A stretch of 64,000 nt of DNA from an uncultured Lachnospiraceae bacterium (GTDB taxonomy: Bacteria > Bacillota > Clostridia > Lachnospirales > Lachnospiraceae): NCBI GenBank assembly GCA_905235745.1, contig CAJOMN010000008.1:1-64000 (forward strand), written 5' to 3'. Both the position numbers and the translations under genes were made by a program. Below the pieces are notes generated by a model. The model did not search any database and was not told the origin of the DNA. It saw nothing but the letters and a program-made list of their open reading frames with translations. How positions within the stretch are numbered: position 1 is the first letter of the stretch; each line of letters opens with the position of its first letter. Shown one piece after another: positions 1 to 8,385 of the stretch.

Positions 1-50
1 TGGCTGAGAAGTCCCAGTATTACCATATCGATTTTTCTTTCCCGTGCCAT
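1..50 (-). CDS. PadR-family transcriptional regulator, N-terminal fragment
   Basis: Only the first 16 complete codons lie in the window. The minus-strand reading begins MARERKIDMVILGLLS, which matches the usual start of PadR winged-helix repressors (a helix ending in ILGLLS). The ATG at 48-50 is preceded by AGGAG six bases upstream. A good promoter with a pair of direct repeats lies just upstream, which suits an autoregulated repressor. The family call rests on very few residues, so it is tentative; the rest of the gene is outside the window. Confidence 0.6.
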   Translation of the reverse strand, partial: MARERKIDMVILGLLS

Positions 51-71
51 ATCAATCTCCTTATGTATCTA

Positions 72-119
72 TTTGATATATCTGTTTGATATAATAGCGC
101 CCTTTGAGAGACAAATCAA
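72..119 (-). promoter_or_regulatory. Promoter and repeat operator of the PadR-like gene
   Basis: On the minus strand there is a -35 TTGATT (114-119), a 17-base spacer and a -10 TATTAT (91-96). Two direct copies of TTTGATATA (plus-strand reading, 72-80 and 85-93), 13 bases apart, overlap the -10 and the expected start site. That placement is where an autorepressor would bind. The operator role is inference. Confidence 0.5.
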
Positions 120-409
120 GCACATTTTTAGAATTCTTCCAGCGTGAAACCTCCCGCAGTCCATAGCTTATATCTGCCGCTATCGCCGCCGATCAAGGCG
201 GTGATTTCCTGGATTCGTCCAGCCATTCATCTCCTTCCGGCCTTGATTTTGGGTATAAGAAAAGAACCGGTCCACCGATTCTTCTCAAAACTGTTATATA
301 TGACTTATCTCGTCATTTCATGGTTTCTCCATGAAAATGGCATTCATAGACCTTAATCTCACCACAGTATAGTAGGTACCCCTCAAATGAATACTATCGG
401 AATAACAGT
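120..409. other. Gene-poor stretch
   Basis: About 290 bases without a recognisable gene. It contains one tiny minus-strand reading frame (128-226) with a ribosome-binding-site-like sequence, and an imperfect inverted repeat around 267-285 (AACCGGT...ACCGATT). The 70-codon plus-strand frame here has no ribosome binding site or family resemblance and I do not regard it as a gene. Confidence 0.4.
128..226 (-). CDS. Possible 32-residue peptide or gene remnant
   Basis: A minus-strand frame starts at the ATG at 224-226, four bases after AAGGAG, and ends at TAA at 128-130. The product begins MAGRIQEITALIGGDSG. I recognise no family with certainty. It may be a decayed N-terminus of a longer gene or a chance frame; the good Shine-Dalgarno sequence is the only positive evidence. 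Confidence 0.2.
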   Translation of the reverse strand: MAGRIQEITALIGGDSGRYKLWTAGGFTLEEF

Positions 410-859
410 TTATTGTATTTGACCATTAAAACATTCATTGAGTATCTTGATAATTTTCTCGTCACGAAACGCATTGTATTCCGAGTCGGCATAATCAAGA
501 TTGTACAGTTCTGACGTTATTGACCATGCGAGATTGTCTTCATAAGGGGAATCATACGGATTACATCTGTAGTTTATTAATGCAACAGCCATATCTCGAT
601 CAATATCTAAATGATCCAAAGCCGCATACCAGAATACTGTTGCTATCGTGACATAATCTCTCTTTGGCTTTTCATCTATAAGAGCTTGAAATAATGACTG
701 TTGAACTTCATTCCACCCATACTCTTTTACAAGAAATTCATAAATCAAATCACTTCGAGGTTCATTGTCATCGATATCCAGTTTCAATATCTCATTAATT
801 CTGTTTTGAAGATCCATTTGAATCATACCCGATTCGTCATCCTGCTCCCATGAATCCAA
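410..859 (-). CDS. Hypothetical protein, acidic, 149 residues
   Basis: I do not recognise this protein. It is acidic, has no signal peptide or membrane segment, and reads as mostly helical (segments such as EILKLDIDDNEPRSDLIYEF and the tyrosine-rich centre). Its style resembles small proteins of contact-dependent or immunity families, but no diagnostic motif supports that. The start is uncertain: the listed one is a TTG, and ATG codons lie 11 and 14 codons further in, none with a strong Shine-Dalgarno sequence. The DNA looks more AT-rich than the genes beyond 3.9 kb, which could mean recent acquisition. Confidence 0.55.
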   Translation of the reverse strand: MDSWEQDDESGMIQMDLQNRINEILKLDIDDNEPRSDLIYEFLVKEYGWNEVQQSLFQALIDEKPKRDYVTIATVFWYAALDHLDIDRDMAVALINYRCNPYDSPYEDNLAWSITSELYNLDYADSEYNAFRDEKIIKILNECFNGQIQ

Positions 860-860
860 T

Positions 861-880
861 TACCTGCGTTTTATCAGGTA
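861..880. other. Short hairpin between two genes
   Basis: TACCTG and CAGGTA form a perfect 6-bp stem with an 8-base loop. It lies between the cytidylate-kinase-like gene and the next minus-strand gene and has no T-run, so it is not a clear terminator. It might mask the weak AGG in front of the TTG start at 859. Confidence 0.35.
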
Positions 881-900
881 CGTTTAATATAGACAAGCAG

Positions 901-1488
901 TCATAATTTAGCTGCATTGCAGATTATATCTATGCAGTTTTCCAATCCGAACAACGAGCTCTTTAATGTAAGGTCATAGTAATCTGCATTGCCAAATATT
1001 GTATCGGTATAATGTTTACAATATTTTTGTCTCGCTTTATCTACAGCATGCACACGTTCAATGACCTTATCCTCCGGCAGATCCGGCATCCTTTCCGCTA
1101 TTCTTTTTACTCTGAAGTGCTCCGTGGCAGATATGAACACATGCAGGGATCTGTCGTATTCCTTAAGAATAATGTTGGCATTCCGCCCCACAATAACACA
1201 GTTGCCTTTCTCGGCAACTTTGCGGATTGCCTCCTTTTGCGCATTATACAGCCTTTGATCCAATGGTTTATTGTAGAAATCAAAAAGGCTCTGCCCAAAC
1301 CCGAATTCTCTTGGAACTATTTCATCAAAATAGCGGATTTCCTCAGGTGTCAGATTCCCGCTCTCAACTGCGGCTCTGACTATGATATCCTTGTCACAGT
1401 AATAGTAGCCCAGACGTTCTGCTACAGCTTTTCCTATAGTACCGCCGCCGGCACCGAACTCGCGACTGATCGTAATAATATTCTTCAT
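901..1488 (-). CDS. Cytidylate-kinase-like family protein
   Basis: The product of 195 residues opens with ITISREFGAGGGTIGKAVAE, the modified P-loop of the 'cytidylate kinase-like' family common in clostridia, and continues with the GRNANIIL and RVKRIAERM segments of the NMP-kinase fold. These proteins resemble Cmk but are shorter and their true substrate is not established. The start is 10 bases after the stop of the amino-acid ABC ATPase gene, so it is probably the last gene of that operon. Whether it phosphorylates CMP or something else cannot be decided from sequence. Confidence 0.8.
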   Translation of the reverse strand: MKNIITISREFGAGGGTIGKAVAERLGYYYCDKDIIVRAAVESGNLTPEEIRYFDEIVPREFGFGQSLFDFYNKPLDQRLYNAQKEAIRKVAEKGNCVIVGRNANIILKEYDRSLHVFISATEHFRVKRIAERMPDLPEDKVIERVHAVDKARQKYCKHYTDTIFGNADYYDLTLKSSLFGLENCIDIICNAAKL

Positions 1489-1498
1489 ATTCCCCTCA

Positions 1499-2242
1499 TT
1501 ATAAGACTTTGTTCAAGAAATCTATTGTTCTGGTCTCCTTGGGATTAAGTAAAACCTCCTGCGGAGTCCCCTCTTCAACGATGTATCCGCCATCAATAAA
1601 GATAACTCTGTCGGCCACTTCACGGGCAAATCCCATTTCGTGGGTAACAATGACCATTGTCATTCCATCTGCCGCCAGATCCTTCATAACCTGAAGAACC
1701 TCACCAACCATTTCCGGATCAAGTGCTGATGTAGGTTCATCAAAAAGCATGATACCCGGCTCCATACATAACGCCCTGGCAATTGCCACACGCTGTTTCT
1801 GACCTCCCGAAAGCTGACTGGGATAACTTGCCGCTTTGTCCTCCAGTCCTACCTTTGCCAGCATTTTCCTGGCCTTTGCGGCAGCTTCTTCCTTTGAGCA
1901 CTTTTTAAGCTGGGTAGGCGCAAGTGTGAGATTATCTATAATGTTAAGATTATTGAACAGATTGAAGTGCTGGAACACCATTCCTATGTTTTCTCTTACT
2001 TTATTGATGTTGGTATGACGGGACGTAATATCGATACCGTCAATAATTATGGTGCCGTCTGTGGCAGTCTCCAGCCTGTTAAGACATCTTAGAAATGTGG
2101 ATTTACCCGAGCCCGACGGCCCTATGATAACCACCACTTCACCCTTATTTACATCTATGTTAATATCATTTAACACCTGAAGATCGCCATAGTATTTTTT
2201 TAGATTTTTAACACTGATCTTTATTTCATTATTATCTGCCAA
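1499..2242 (-). CDS. Polar amino-acid ABC transporter, ATP-binding protein
   Basis: A 247-residue ATPase that powers uptake of a polar amino acid (GlnQ/HisP type). It has Walker [10 protein letters not shown] (about 42-50), the Q-loop in MVFQHFNLF, signature LSGGQKQR, Walker [15 protein letters not shown] and the switch His in VIVTHEMGF. Family length is normal. Its start overlaps the end of the permease gene by 11 bases, indicating translational coupling. The substrate is not fixed by the sequence; glutamine, glutamate or cystine are all possible. Confidence 0.95.
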   Translation of the reverse strand: MADNNEIKISVKNLKKYYGDLQVLNDINIDVNKGEVVVIIGPSGSGKSTFLRCLNRLETATDGTIIIDGIDITSRHTNINKVRENIGMVFQHFNLFNNLNIIDNLTLAPTQLKKCSKEEAAAKARKMLAKVGLEDKAASYPSQLSGGQKQRVAIARALCMEPGIMLFDEPTSALDPEMVGEVLQVMKDLAADGMTMVIVTHEMGFAREVADRVIFIDGGYIVEEGTPQEVLLNPKETRTIDFLNKVL

Positions 2243-2903
2243 CGCTTAGCCTCCTTTCAATAACCTTTGCGCTACGTGAAAGAATTGTAATAACTATCAA
2301 ATACATGATTCCAACAATAGCCCATGTCTGAAAGGACATGAATGTATTGGCCTGTACGTTTTTTGCCGTGTTAACCAATTCAGGGAAACCTATTACAGAC
2401 AGGATAGATGTATCCTTTAATGTAATGATGAACTGATTAATAAATGTAGGTATCATAGTCCTGATTGCCTGGGGCAATACAACCTTTCTCATTGCCATTC
2501 CGTATGTAAGTCCCAGAGATCTGGCAGCCTCCATCTGACCTATATCCACAGACTGAATGCCGGCACGGATAATCTCCGCCATATATGCGCCGCAATTAAG
2601 TGCCAGACAGATAGTACCTGCCGAAAGAGCAGACAGGCTTACGGAGAAACCTCCAATGATAGTATTAAAAAAATAAGGCACTCCAAAGTATACAAAAAAA
2701 GCCAATACTATCATCGGTACCCCTCGTATGGCATCAACAAAAATCTGGGAGATAATGTTGGCCACTCTGTTTTTTACAACTCCCATCATTCCAAAGATCA
2801 AACCGATGAAGCAGGCAAAAAACAACCCAAGCAATGCCAACAGCAGTGTACGTCCCATGGCCTGTAACAACAGCAGGCCATATACTGTAATGATCTTAAC
2901 CAT
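2232..2903 (-). CDS. Polar amino-acid ABC transporter, permease
   Basis: A 223-residue membrane protein of the HisM/GlnP type, which forms the channel for the binding protein at 3015 and the ATPase at 1499. It has five or so hydrophobic segments and the family's cytoplasmic EAA loop, seen as [22 protein letters not shown]. It is separated from the binding-protein gene by a 111-base gap holding a large hairpin. A single permease gene suggests that it works as a homodimer. Confidence 0.95.
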   Translation of the reverse strand: MVKIITVYGLLLLQAMGRTLLLALLGLFFACFIGLIFGMMGVVKNRVANIISQIFVDAIRGVPMIVLAFFVYFGVPYFFNTIIGGFSVSLSALSAGTICLALNCGAYMAEIIRAGIQSVDIGQMEAARSLGLTYGMAMRKVVLPQAIRTMIPTFINQFIITLKDTSILSVIGFPELVNTAKNVQANTFMSFQTWAIVGIMYLIVITILSRSAKVIERRLSVGR

Positions 2904-2945
2904 AACAGCCCTTTCTTTCGCAAATGAAATAAACTACCTGTAATC

Positions 2946-2996
2946 AAAGCAGCACAATGCGGCAAATAATATTAAATGCCCACATTGTGCTGCTTT
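2946..2996 (-). terminator. Large intercistronic stem-loop after the binding-protein gene
   Basis: Perfect 14-base arms (2946-2959 and 2983-2996) enclose 23 bases, part of which (TGGGCA/TGCCGCA) can extend the pairing. The stem stands between the binding-protein and permease genes and has no long T-run. Such stems usually stabilise the upstream message or cause partial termination, so that the binding protein is made in excess over the membrane parts. Confidence 0.6.
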
Positions 2997-3014
2997 ATCT
3001 AACAACTGCAAATA

Positions 3015-3827
3015 TTAATCGCCAAGATATTTATTAAGAATTTCATCATAAGTTCCGTTAGCCTTGATGTTTGCAAGACCTGCATTGAACATGTCAACCA
3101 GCTGCTGATTATCAGCATTGAATACAGCGAAGCCATATGCGGCGGGATCGTTTCCCGTACCATCGAGTATCTTCATTGCAATTCCCGTATCCTTGATGTT
3201 GGAAGCCATAATAGGTGTGTCATCAAAGCAGGCAGCAACCTGTCCTCCTACAACTGCCTGATACATTGTCGGAGAATCCTCAAAATATGTAACAGTAAAA
3301 CCATATTTCCCGGAAAGCTCTTCCGCATACGAAGCAGACATTGTTCCTGTCTTAACCGCAACTGCCTCTCCATTTAAATCTTCAAAACCTTTTATATCGG
3401 ATGAGGCTTCAACAGCCATAGACTGGTTGGCATCATAGTAACCGTCCGAGAATATCCAGCCTGATGATTTTCTTTCATCTGTAATTGAAGCGCCTGCAAT
3501 CATACCATCCGCCTGGCCGGCCTGACATGCTGCAATTGATGCATCCCAGCCAAGTGAATTCAGTTCGTAATCAAAGCCCTGATCAGCTGCTACCGCTGCA
3601 AGTATGTCAACATCTATTCCGACAAAATCACCATTATCATCTGTGTACTCAAATGGCTTGAATGATGTATCCGTAGCTATAATCCATTTCTTACCTGCGG
3701 AATCCGTGCTTTGACTTGTATCAGCCGGTGTATCCGCTGCAGCATTCCCGGCAGATGAGCTTCCACATCCAGCCATTGATACCATAGTTGCTACAGCAAC
3801 TAACAACGCAAGTGTCTTTCTTTTCAT
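3015..3827 (-). CDS. Amino-acid-binding lipoprotein of ABC transporter
   Basis: A 270-residue extracytoplasmic solute-binding protein (family 3). The N-terminus MKRKTLALLVAVATMVSMAG followed by Cys is a lipoprotein signal with the lipobox MAGC, then a Ser/Ala/Asp-rich linker. The core has the family landmarks WIIATDTSFKPFEY, GIDVDILAAVAADQG and VAVKTGTMSASYAEE. It delivers substrate to the permease and ATPase encoded downstream. A clear AGGAGA lies nine bases before the ATG. The ligand is probably a polar amino acid, but the pocket residues do not let me name it. Confidence 0.95.
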   Translation of the reverse strand: MKRKTLALLVAVATMVSMAGCGSSSAGNAAADTPADTSQSTDSAGKKWIIATDTSFKPFEYTDDNGDFVGIDVDILAAVAADQGFDYELNSLGWDASIAACQAGQADGMIAGASITDERKSSGWIFSDGYYDANQSMAVEASSDIKGFEDLNGEAVAVKTGTMSASYAEELSGKYGFTVTYFEDSPTMYQAVVGGQVAACFDDTPIMASNIKDTGIAMKILDGTGNDPAAYGFAVFNADNQQLVDMFNAGLANIKANGTYDEILNKYLGD

Positions 3828-3854
3828 AATACATAGTCTCCTTTCTTATAACAT

Positions 3855-3868
3855 GCATTTACAAATGC
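3855..3868. promoter_or_regulatory. Palindrome in the leader of the amino-acid transporter operon
   Basis: GCATTT and AAATGC flank two bases in the 116-base gap upstream of the binding-protein gene. It could be an operator, but the promoter itself is not clear: AT-rich -10-like boxes are present without a good -35. I treat it only as a candidate. Confidence 0.25.
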
Positions 3869-3943
3869 TTTCACTATTTTACCATTTTTCACACTGTTTT
3901 TGTAGGAAAATTCCGGATGCCACTGTCACCTCTCCTGTCGTCA

Positions 3944-4807
3944 TCATGACAGGCCGCAGAGCCTTTCGCTCGACTCCCATAATTCCTTTGCATTGTCCTC
4001 ATTATAGGATAGTTCGGAGCTTTTGACTGCCGTTGTGCTGCGGTCATAATAATTAGCCGACGTTACGGCAAATTCGTCATTTACAACAAGCTGTGCATAC
4101 GCATCCGATGATTTTTCCAGATCTCCGAAACGCTTGGGCATGGTCATCTTTACCATCGCGGCACGGGCTTTATCCACCGGGGCAAAATTGGTCTGCATCA
4201 TTCCCGGATTGAAGGCGTTGACCCTGATACCGCTTTCACTGTCCTTAAGCCTTCTTGCAAGCTCATATACAAAGTACAGATTACAGAGCTTGGAGAACGA
4301 ATAGCGCATGCGCGACTCCTTGCCTTCCTCGGACGGGTGGGCGAGCGCTTCGGTTCCTTCCCATACCATCTTTCCCATCGGCGAATCATGCATATCGCTG
4401 CTGGTAGCGAAGATCTTGCCGTCAGGATCCATATATGGCATCAGCAGATTGGCCATGAGGAAGTGCCCGAGATGGTTCGTCTCGAATACTATCTCCATGC
4501 CGTCCTGCGTCATTCCGGTATGCATACCGTTGATGCCTGCATTTAACACAAGTGCGTATATCGTTCCGTAGCCGCTGTTTTCATAGTCTTCCGCAAGCTT
4601 GCGTACCGATGCCAGAGACGCCGTATCAACGGTCATGCTGACAACATTGTCGTTTCCGGTCTCCTCCCGGATCTTTTCTGCTGCTTCATTGGCTTTTTCC
4701 GGATTGCGGCATGCCAGTATCACCCGGTAATCCTTGTCCTTCGCGATCTTCCTCGCGGTTTCATAGCCCAGCCCGGAATTTCCTCCGGTGATCATTACAG
4801 TCCTCAT
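3944..4807 (-). CDS. Short-chain dehydrogenase/reductase
   Basis: A 287-residue classical SDR with a Rossmann nucleotide site TGGNSGLGYETA near the start, LVLNAGI, and the catalytic YSFSK (Tyr-x-x-x-Lys). The pattern is closest to retinol-dehydrogenase / protochlorophyllide-reductase-like SDRs, which normally use NADP(H). CRNPEKA after the second strand also favours NADP. It begins 28 bases after the rhodanese-PP-loop gene behind AGGAGG, so it is probably the last gene of the suf-folE region. The substrate is unknown. Confidence 0.9.
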   Translation of the reverse strand: MRTVMITGGNSGLGYETARKIAKDKDYRVILACRNPEKANEAAEKIREETGNDNVVSMTVDTASLASVRKLAEDYENSGYGTIYALVLNAGINGMHTGMTQDGMEIVFETNHLGHFLMANLLMPYMDPDGKIFATSSDMHDSPMGKMVWEGTEALAHPSEEGKESRMRYSFSKLCNLYFVYELARRLKDSESGIRVNAFNPGMMQTNFAPVDKARAAMVKMTMPKRFGDLEKSSDAYAQLVVNDEFAVTSANYYDRSTTAVKSSELSYNEDNAKELWESSERLCGLS

Positions 4808-4835
4808 GTCCGTTTCCCTCCTGTAGTTATTCTTA

Positions 4836-5972
4836 TCAGTACTCGTCCAGAAAATTATGCCGTATCCCGTCCTTCTTGTACGCGATCACAGTATCAAGAT
4901 TAACATTTTCCACGCTTCTGAATATATTGGATTCTATAAACGGATTGTCCTTTTTCAATTCCGCGATCAGTTTTTTGGTCTCCAGCCGCTTGGATGACGT
5001 AGTCCCGTCTTCATGGCAGGTCGTACACGTGTCGGTAAAATGGCAGGCACATTGCAGAAAATGCAGGTCATTATAGTCACGCCATGCGCATATATCACTC
5101 TCGCGTATCAGGTAGAGCGGTCTGATCAGTTCCATGCCCTCGAAATTCGTGCTGTGAAGTTTGGGCATCATCGTCTGTATCTGTGCTCCGTGCAGCATTC
5201 CCATGAGGATAGTCTCGATAACATCATCATAGTGATGTCCCAGGGCGATCTTGTTGCAGCCAAGCTCCTTCGCTTTTCCGTACAGATATCCCCTTCTCAT
5301 TCTGGCGCAGATATAACACGGGCTCTTTTCTATCGTATCAACAGCATCGAATATTGTGCTGTTAAATACGGTGATCGGGATTCCGAGCGCTTTTGCGTTG
5401 CTCTCGATCAGCGCCATATTATCCTTATTGTATCCGGGATTCATGACCAGAAATGTCAGCTCGAAATTACACTGCCTGTGCCTTTGTATTTCCTGGAACA
5501 GCTTGGCCATAAGCATTGAATCCTTGCCGCCCGAGATGCACACGGCAATACGGTCGCCTTCCTCGATCAGGCGGTAAGTCTTGCAGGCTTTTGCAAACGG
5601 CGAGAAAAGCTTCTTATGAAACCTTTTCCTTATGCTCTCCTCCGCTCTCTGCCGTATAATATCGGTATCACTGTCTGCTTCCATGCATGACCTGACATAT
5701 CCAATGTAACCATCCCGCAGGCTGTAGCACGTCCGCCCCGCAAGGCACGGCATATCAAGCTCTCTCGTTCTGCGTCCGATCTCACAGTACAGGATGAGTA
5801 TCTTATCCTGTGGTATCTCTTCTGTAAACTTTTCGCTTCCCGCTTCGTCAATAGCCACCGGGACGGCACCGGGGATCATCCCGTACTGTCTGAGGCCCTC
5901 ATCCCTGATATCTATGAGTTCGTATGATTCTCTCGCAAGCTGCCGTAGTTCCTCTAATGATATTTCCTTCAT
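4836..5972 (-). CDS. Rhodanese / TtcA-like PP-loop ATPase fusion
   Basis: The 378-residue protein joins two sulfur-handling modules. Residues 1-95 form a rhodanese domain with the loop LYCEIGRRT, where Cys63 would carry a persulfide. Residues about 105-378 form a TtcA/TilS-type PP-loop ATPase with SGGKDS at 147-152, the pair C219-x2-C222 and a further cysteine cluster (QCACHFTDTCTTC), consistent with an Fe-S site. TtcA thiolates C32 of tRNA; the fused rhodanese would supply sulfur directly. The position next to folE and downstream of suf fits a sulfur-transfer role. The tRNA target is inferred from the family. Confidence 0.85.
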   Translation of the reverse strand: MKEISLEELRQLARESYELIDIRDEGLRQYGMIPGAVPVAIDEAGSEKFTEEIPQDKILILYCEIGRRTRELDMPCLAGRTCYSLRDGYIGYVRSCMEADSDTDIIRQRAEESIRKRFHKKLFSPFAKACKTYRLIEEGDRIAVCISGGKDSMLMAKLFQEIQRHRQCNFELTFLVMNPGYNKDNMALIESNAKALGIPITVFNSTIFDAVDTIEKSPCYICARMRRGYLYGKAKELGCNKIALGHHYDDVIETILMGMLHGAQIQTMMPKLHSTNFEGMELIRPLYLIRESDICAWRDYNDLHFLQCACHFTDTCTTCHEDGTTSSKRLETKKLIAELKKDNPFIESNIFRSVENVNLDTVIAYKKDGIRHNFLDEY

Positions 5973-5995
5973 TTTACGATTCCGCCATGCACCCG

Positions 5996-6586
5996 TCAGG
6001 ATCCGTCCGCAAGCCTCACTGCCTGATAGAAAGTATTCTGCAGATTCTCATTATCCTCAAAGCATCCGCACAGCGCCGTTGTTACGGTTCGTGACGGATC
6101 ATTTTTGATCCCGCGCATCCGGATGCACATATGATCCGCCTCGACCATCACCATGACACCCTTGGGATTAAGTGTGCGGTCGACCGCTTCCATTATCTCC
6201 CATGTCATGTTTTCCTGGATCTGAAGCCTCCTCGCATACGTATCGACGCATCTTACAAGCTTGCTCAGTCCGGTGACTTTACCGTCGGGCACATACGCTA
6301 TATGTACATATCCGTAAAAAGGAAGCATGTGGTGTTCGCATATGGAATAAAAACGGATATTCTTTTCAACAACGATCCCCCTGCTCTTTGTCGGAAACGT
6401 CTTGCAAAGGTGCGTCGCCGGATCCTGCTCCATTCCCGCAAACAGCTCATGGCTCATTCTGGCGATACGGTTCGGCGTTTCTATAAGACCCTCCCGTCCG
6501 GGATCCTCGCCTATTCCCTCCATGAACAACCGCACGGCTTCCTTTATCTTTTCTTCATCGATCTTGTGTGATTTATCTGCCATCAC
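5996..6586 (-). CDS. folE: GTP cyclohydrolase I
   Basis: The enzyme converts GTP to 7,8-dihydroneopterin triphosphate, the first step of folate or queuosine-type pteridine synthesis. At 196 residues the length is normal. Key pieces are [19 protein letters not shown] (zinc-binding Cys and catalytic His residues), [16 protein letters not shown], and the distal zinc Cys in LCGCFE. The start is GTG at 6586 or ATG at 6583, both behind a weak GGAAGG. No other folate or queuosine genes are in view; the neighbours instead handle sulfur and tRNA thiolation, so a link to modified nucleosides is possible. Confidence 0.95.
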   Translation of the reverse strand: MMADKSHKIDEEKIKEAVRLFMEGIGEDPGREGLIETPNRIARMSHELFAGMEQDPATHLCKTFPTKSRGIVVEKNIRFYSICEHHMLPFYGYVHIAYVPDGKVTGLSKLVRCVDTYARRLQIQENMTWEIMEAVDRTLNPKGVMVMVEADHMCIRMRGIKNDPSRTVTTALCGCFEDNENLQNTFYQAVRLADGS

Positions 6587-6609
6587 GTTATACCGGCCTT
6601 CCCGATCTG

Positions 6610-7533
6610 TTATACTACCTGATCCTTATACTTCATTATTTCCTCGATGTACCGCTGTCCTATCTCGCTGATAATGGATGATTTTCTTGCTATGTACCCG
6701 ATCGTCATTTTTTCTTCCGTATCAAGCTTTATCGCACAATATTCTTCACCATTGAGATCACCGCACAGTATCCCCGAGCAGAGCGTATAGCCGTTTAATC
6801 CGCTTATCAGATTGAGCATCGTTGCCCTGTCATTGGCTCTTATGATCTGCTTGTATTCACGTGTGCTCAGAACCTCTTCGGAATAATACGCCGAATTGTA
6901 CTCGCCCTGATCGAACACAAGGCACGGATAATCGTCAAGCTCCTCGAACGTTATCGACTCTCCGGATCCAAGCTTTTCCTTTGCAAGAGGATTGTTCTTT
7001 CCGATATACACGCATATACCGCTGTCGAAGAGCGGCACAAACTCTAGTCCCGCTTCCGACAGTACCTTTGAGATCACCTTTTTGTTAAAATCATTAATAT
7101 AGAGTATTCCAAGCTCGCTCTTCTGATTTTTCACATTTGTGATTACCTCGTGCGTTTTCGTCTCATGGACCTCAAACTCATACTCATCATATCCGAATTG
7201 CCTGACCATCTCGACAAACGCGTCTACCGCAAACGAATAATGCTGCATCGAGACGCTGAACTTTCTCTTTACATTCGTCTTGGATATGAATTTGGCGTCA
7301 AGTATATCATACTGTTCGACAACGGACCGGGCATAACCGATGAACTCGGAGCCTTTTATCGTAAGTGATATTCCGCTCTTTGATCTGGTGAATATGTCAA
7401 AACCGATCTCATCCTCAAGAGCATGCATTGCCCCGGTAAGCGACGGCTGCGATATGAACAGCTTTTTGGCCGCGTCATTCAGAGAGTTTTCTTTTGATAT
7501 GGCGATCGCATATTTCAACTGGTTAAGTGTCAT
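6610..7533 (-). CDS. LysR-family transcriptional regulator
   Basis: A 307-residue regulator. The helix-turn-helix lies in residues 1-60 ([20 protein letters not shown], then [20 protein letters not shown]), followed by a substrate-binding effector domain of two alpha/beta lobes. I place the start at the ATG 7531-7533, which has AGGGGG six bases upstream and gives a standard LysR N-terminus; the open frame continues 55 codons further up but those codons overlap the Rrf2 gene and look unlike LysR. It overlaps the Rrf2 gene by 11 bases and so belongs to the suf transcript. CysL-like control of sulfur genes is a reasonable guess only. Confidence 0.93.
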   Translation of the reverse strand: MTLNQLKYAIAISKENSLNDAAKKLFISQPSLTGAMHALEDEIGFDIFTRSKSGISLTIKGSEFIGYARSVVEQYDILDAKFISKTNVKRKFSVSMQHYSFAVDAFVEMVRQFGYDEYEFEVHETKTHEVITNVKNQKSELGILYINDFNKKVISKVLSEAGLEFVPLFDSGICVYIGKNNPLAKEKLGSGESITFEELDDYPCLVFDQGEYNSAYYSEEVLSTREYKQIIRANDRATMLNLISGLNGYTLCSGILCGDLNGEEYCAIKLDTEEKMTIGYIARKSSIISEIGQRYIEEIMKYKDQVV

Positions 7534-7939
7534 TCGAAATCCCCCTAAGATCATTGAGCGTTTTGCCGCCGAGATACCCGGCGATAAGCTCAGACAGCTC
7601 CCTCCATACCGGATACGTCGGACAGCCGGTGAGCCTGTCGCATCCGTCTCCCGTAACAGCATTACATGAAACCGGAGCAAGGTCTCCGTCGGTAACATTT
7701 AATATCTCAAGAAGGCTGTATTGATCCGCGTCCCTGATGAGGCTGTATCCTCCGCCCTTTCCCGACGCTGCCTCAACGAGATTGTTTCTGGACAGCAGTG
7801 CCATGATACTTTCAAGGTATTTGAGAGAAATATTCTGATGCTGCGCTATTTCTTTGAGCGGCAGTCGTTCCCCTTTTTCGAGCCCGGCAAGCTCGGTCAT
7901 GACTCTTAGCGCATATTCCCCTTTTGTTGAGATTATCAT
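7523..7939 (-). CDS. Rrf2/IscR-family Fe-S or cysteine-responsive repressor
   Basis: The 138-residue product has an N-terminal winged helix (MIISTKGEYALRVMTELAGL, then SLKYLESIMALL) and three cysteines at 92, 100 and 106. Their spacing is close to the 92/98/104 ligands that hold the [2Fe-2S] cluster in IscR. It lies immediately after sufU (6-base gap) and is the likely controller of the suf promoter at 12674-12702. CymR-type cysteine sensors of this family usually lack these cysteines, so a cluster-sensing IscR role is favoured. Confidence 0.88.
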   Translation of the reverse strand: MIISTKGEYALRVMTELAGLEKGERLPLKEIAQHQNISLKYLESIMALLSRNNLVEAASGKGGGYSLIRDADQYSLLEILNVTDGDLAPVSCNAVTGDGCDRLTGCPTYPVWRELSELIAGYLGGKTLNDLRGISNDT

Positions 7940-7945
7940 AATGCC

Positions 7946-8371
7946 TCACTTTCTGCCTATCATCTCTTCAAGTGTATGCCATCCGAGAGTGGCGCACTTA
8001 ACCCTTGCCGGCATGTGGGATATGTCACGAAGCGCCGAGGCTTCTTCAAGTTCCTCGATCTCTTCGTCGGATGCTCCTCCCTTGATCATCCTCGTAAATA
8101 TATCGACAAGGCGGATGGCCTCATCCTTTGTCCTGCCTATGACAAGTCCGAGCATAATGTCCGCCGATGCCTGCGAGATGGCGCATCCGTCACCGGTAAA
8201 CGCCCCGTCGCTTATCACATCGCCGTCAAGCTTCAGCTTCAGCCATATATCGTCGCCGCAATTGGGATTGACCCCTTCAAGCACAAGATCGGGATCATCG
8301 ATATCATGCTTGTAATACGGCCTCATATTATGCTCCGTAAGTATCTCATTATAAAAACTTCTGCTGTCCAT
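7946..8371 (-). CDS. sufU: Fe-S assembly sulfur-relay protein SufU
   Basis: A 141-residue zinc protein that accepts sulfur from SufS and passes it to the SufBCD scaffold. The family's sites are present: NPNCGDD (Cys and Asp), GDGCAISQAS (second Cys) and RVKCATLGW (third Cys). The SufU-type insertion between the second and third Cys distinguishes it from IscU. It is placed 14 bases after sufS, its partner. Confidence 0.95.
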   Translation of the reverse strand: MDSRSFYNEILTEHNMRPYYKHDIDDPDLVLEGVNPNCGDDIWLKLKLDGDVISDGAFTGDGCAISQASADIMLGLVIGRTKDEAIRLVDIFTRMIKGGASDEEIEELEEASALRDISHMPARVKCATLGWHTLEEMIGRK

Positions 8372-8385
8372 ATGCGGCTCCCGTA

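Noticed and set aside
144-356. 70-codon plus-strand frame near the left edge
   Set aside because: No ribosome binding site, no recognisable fold, opposite to the local gene direction.
7534-7698. N-terminal extension of the LysR gene
   Set aside because: The 55 extra codons lie within the Rrf2 gene and do not resemble LysR; the ATG at 7533 has an excellent Shine-Dalgarno sequence.
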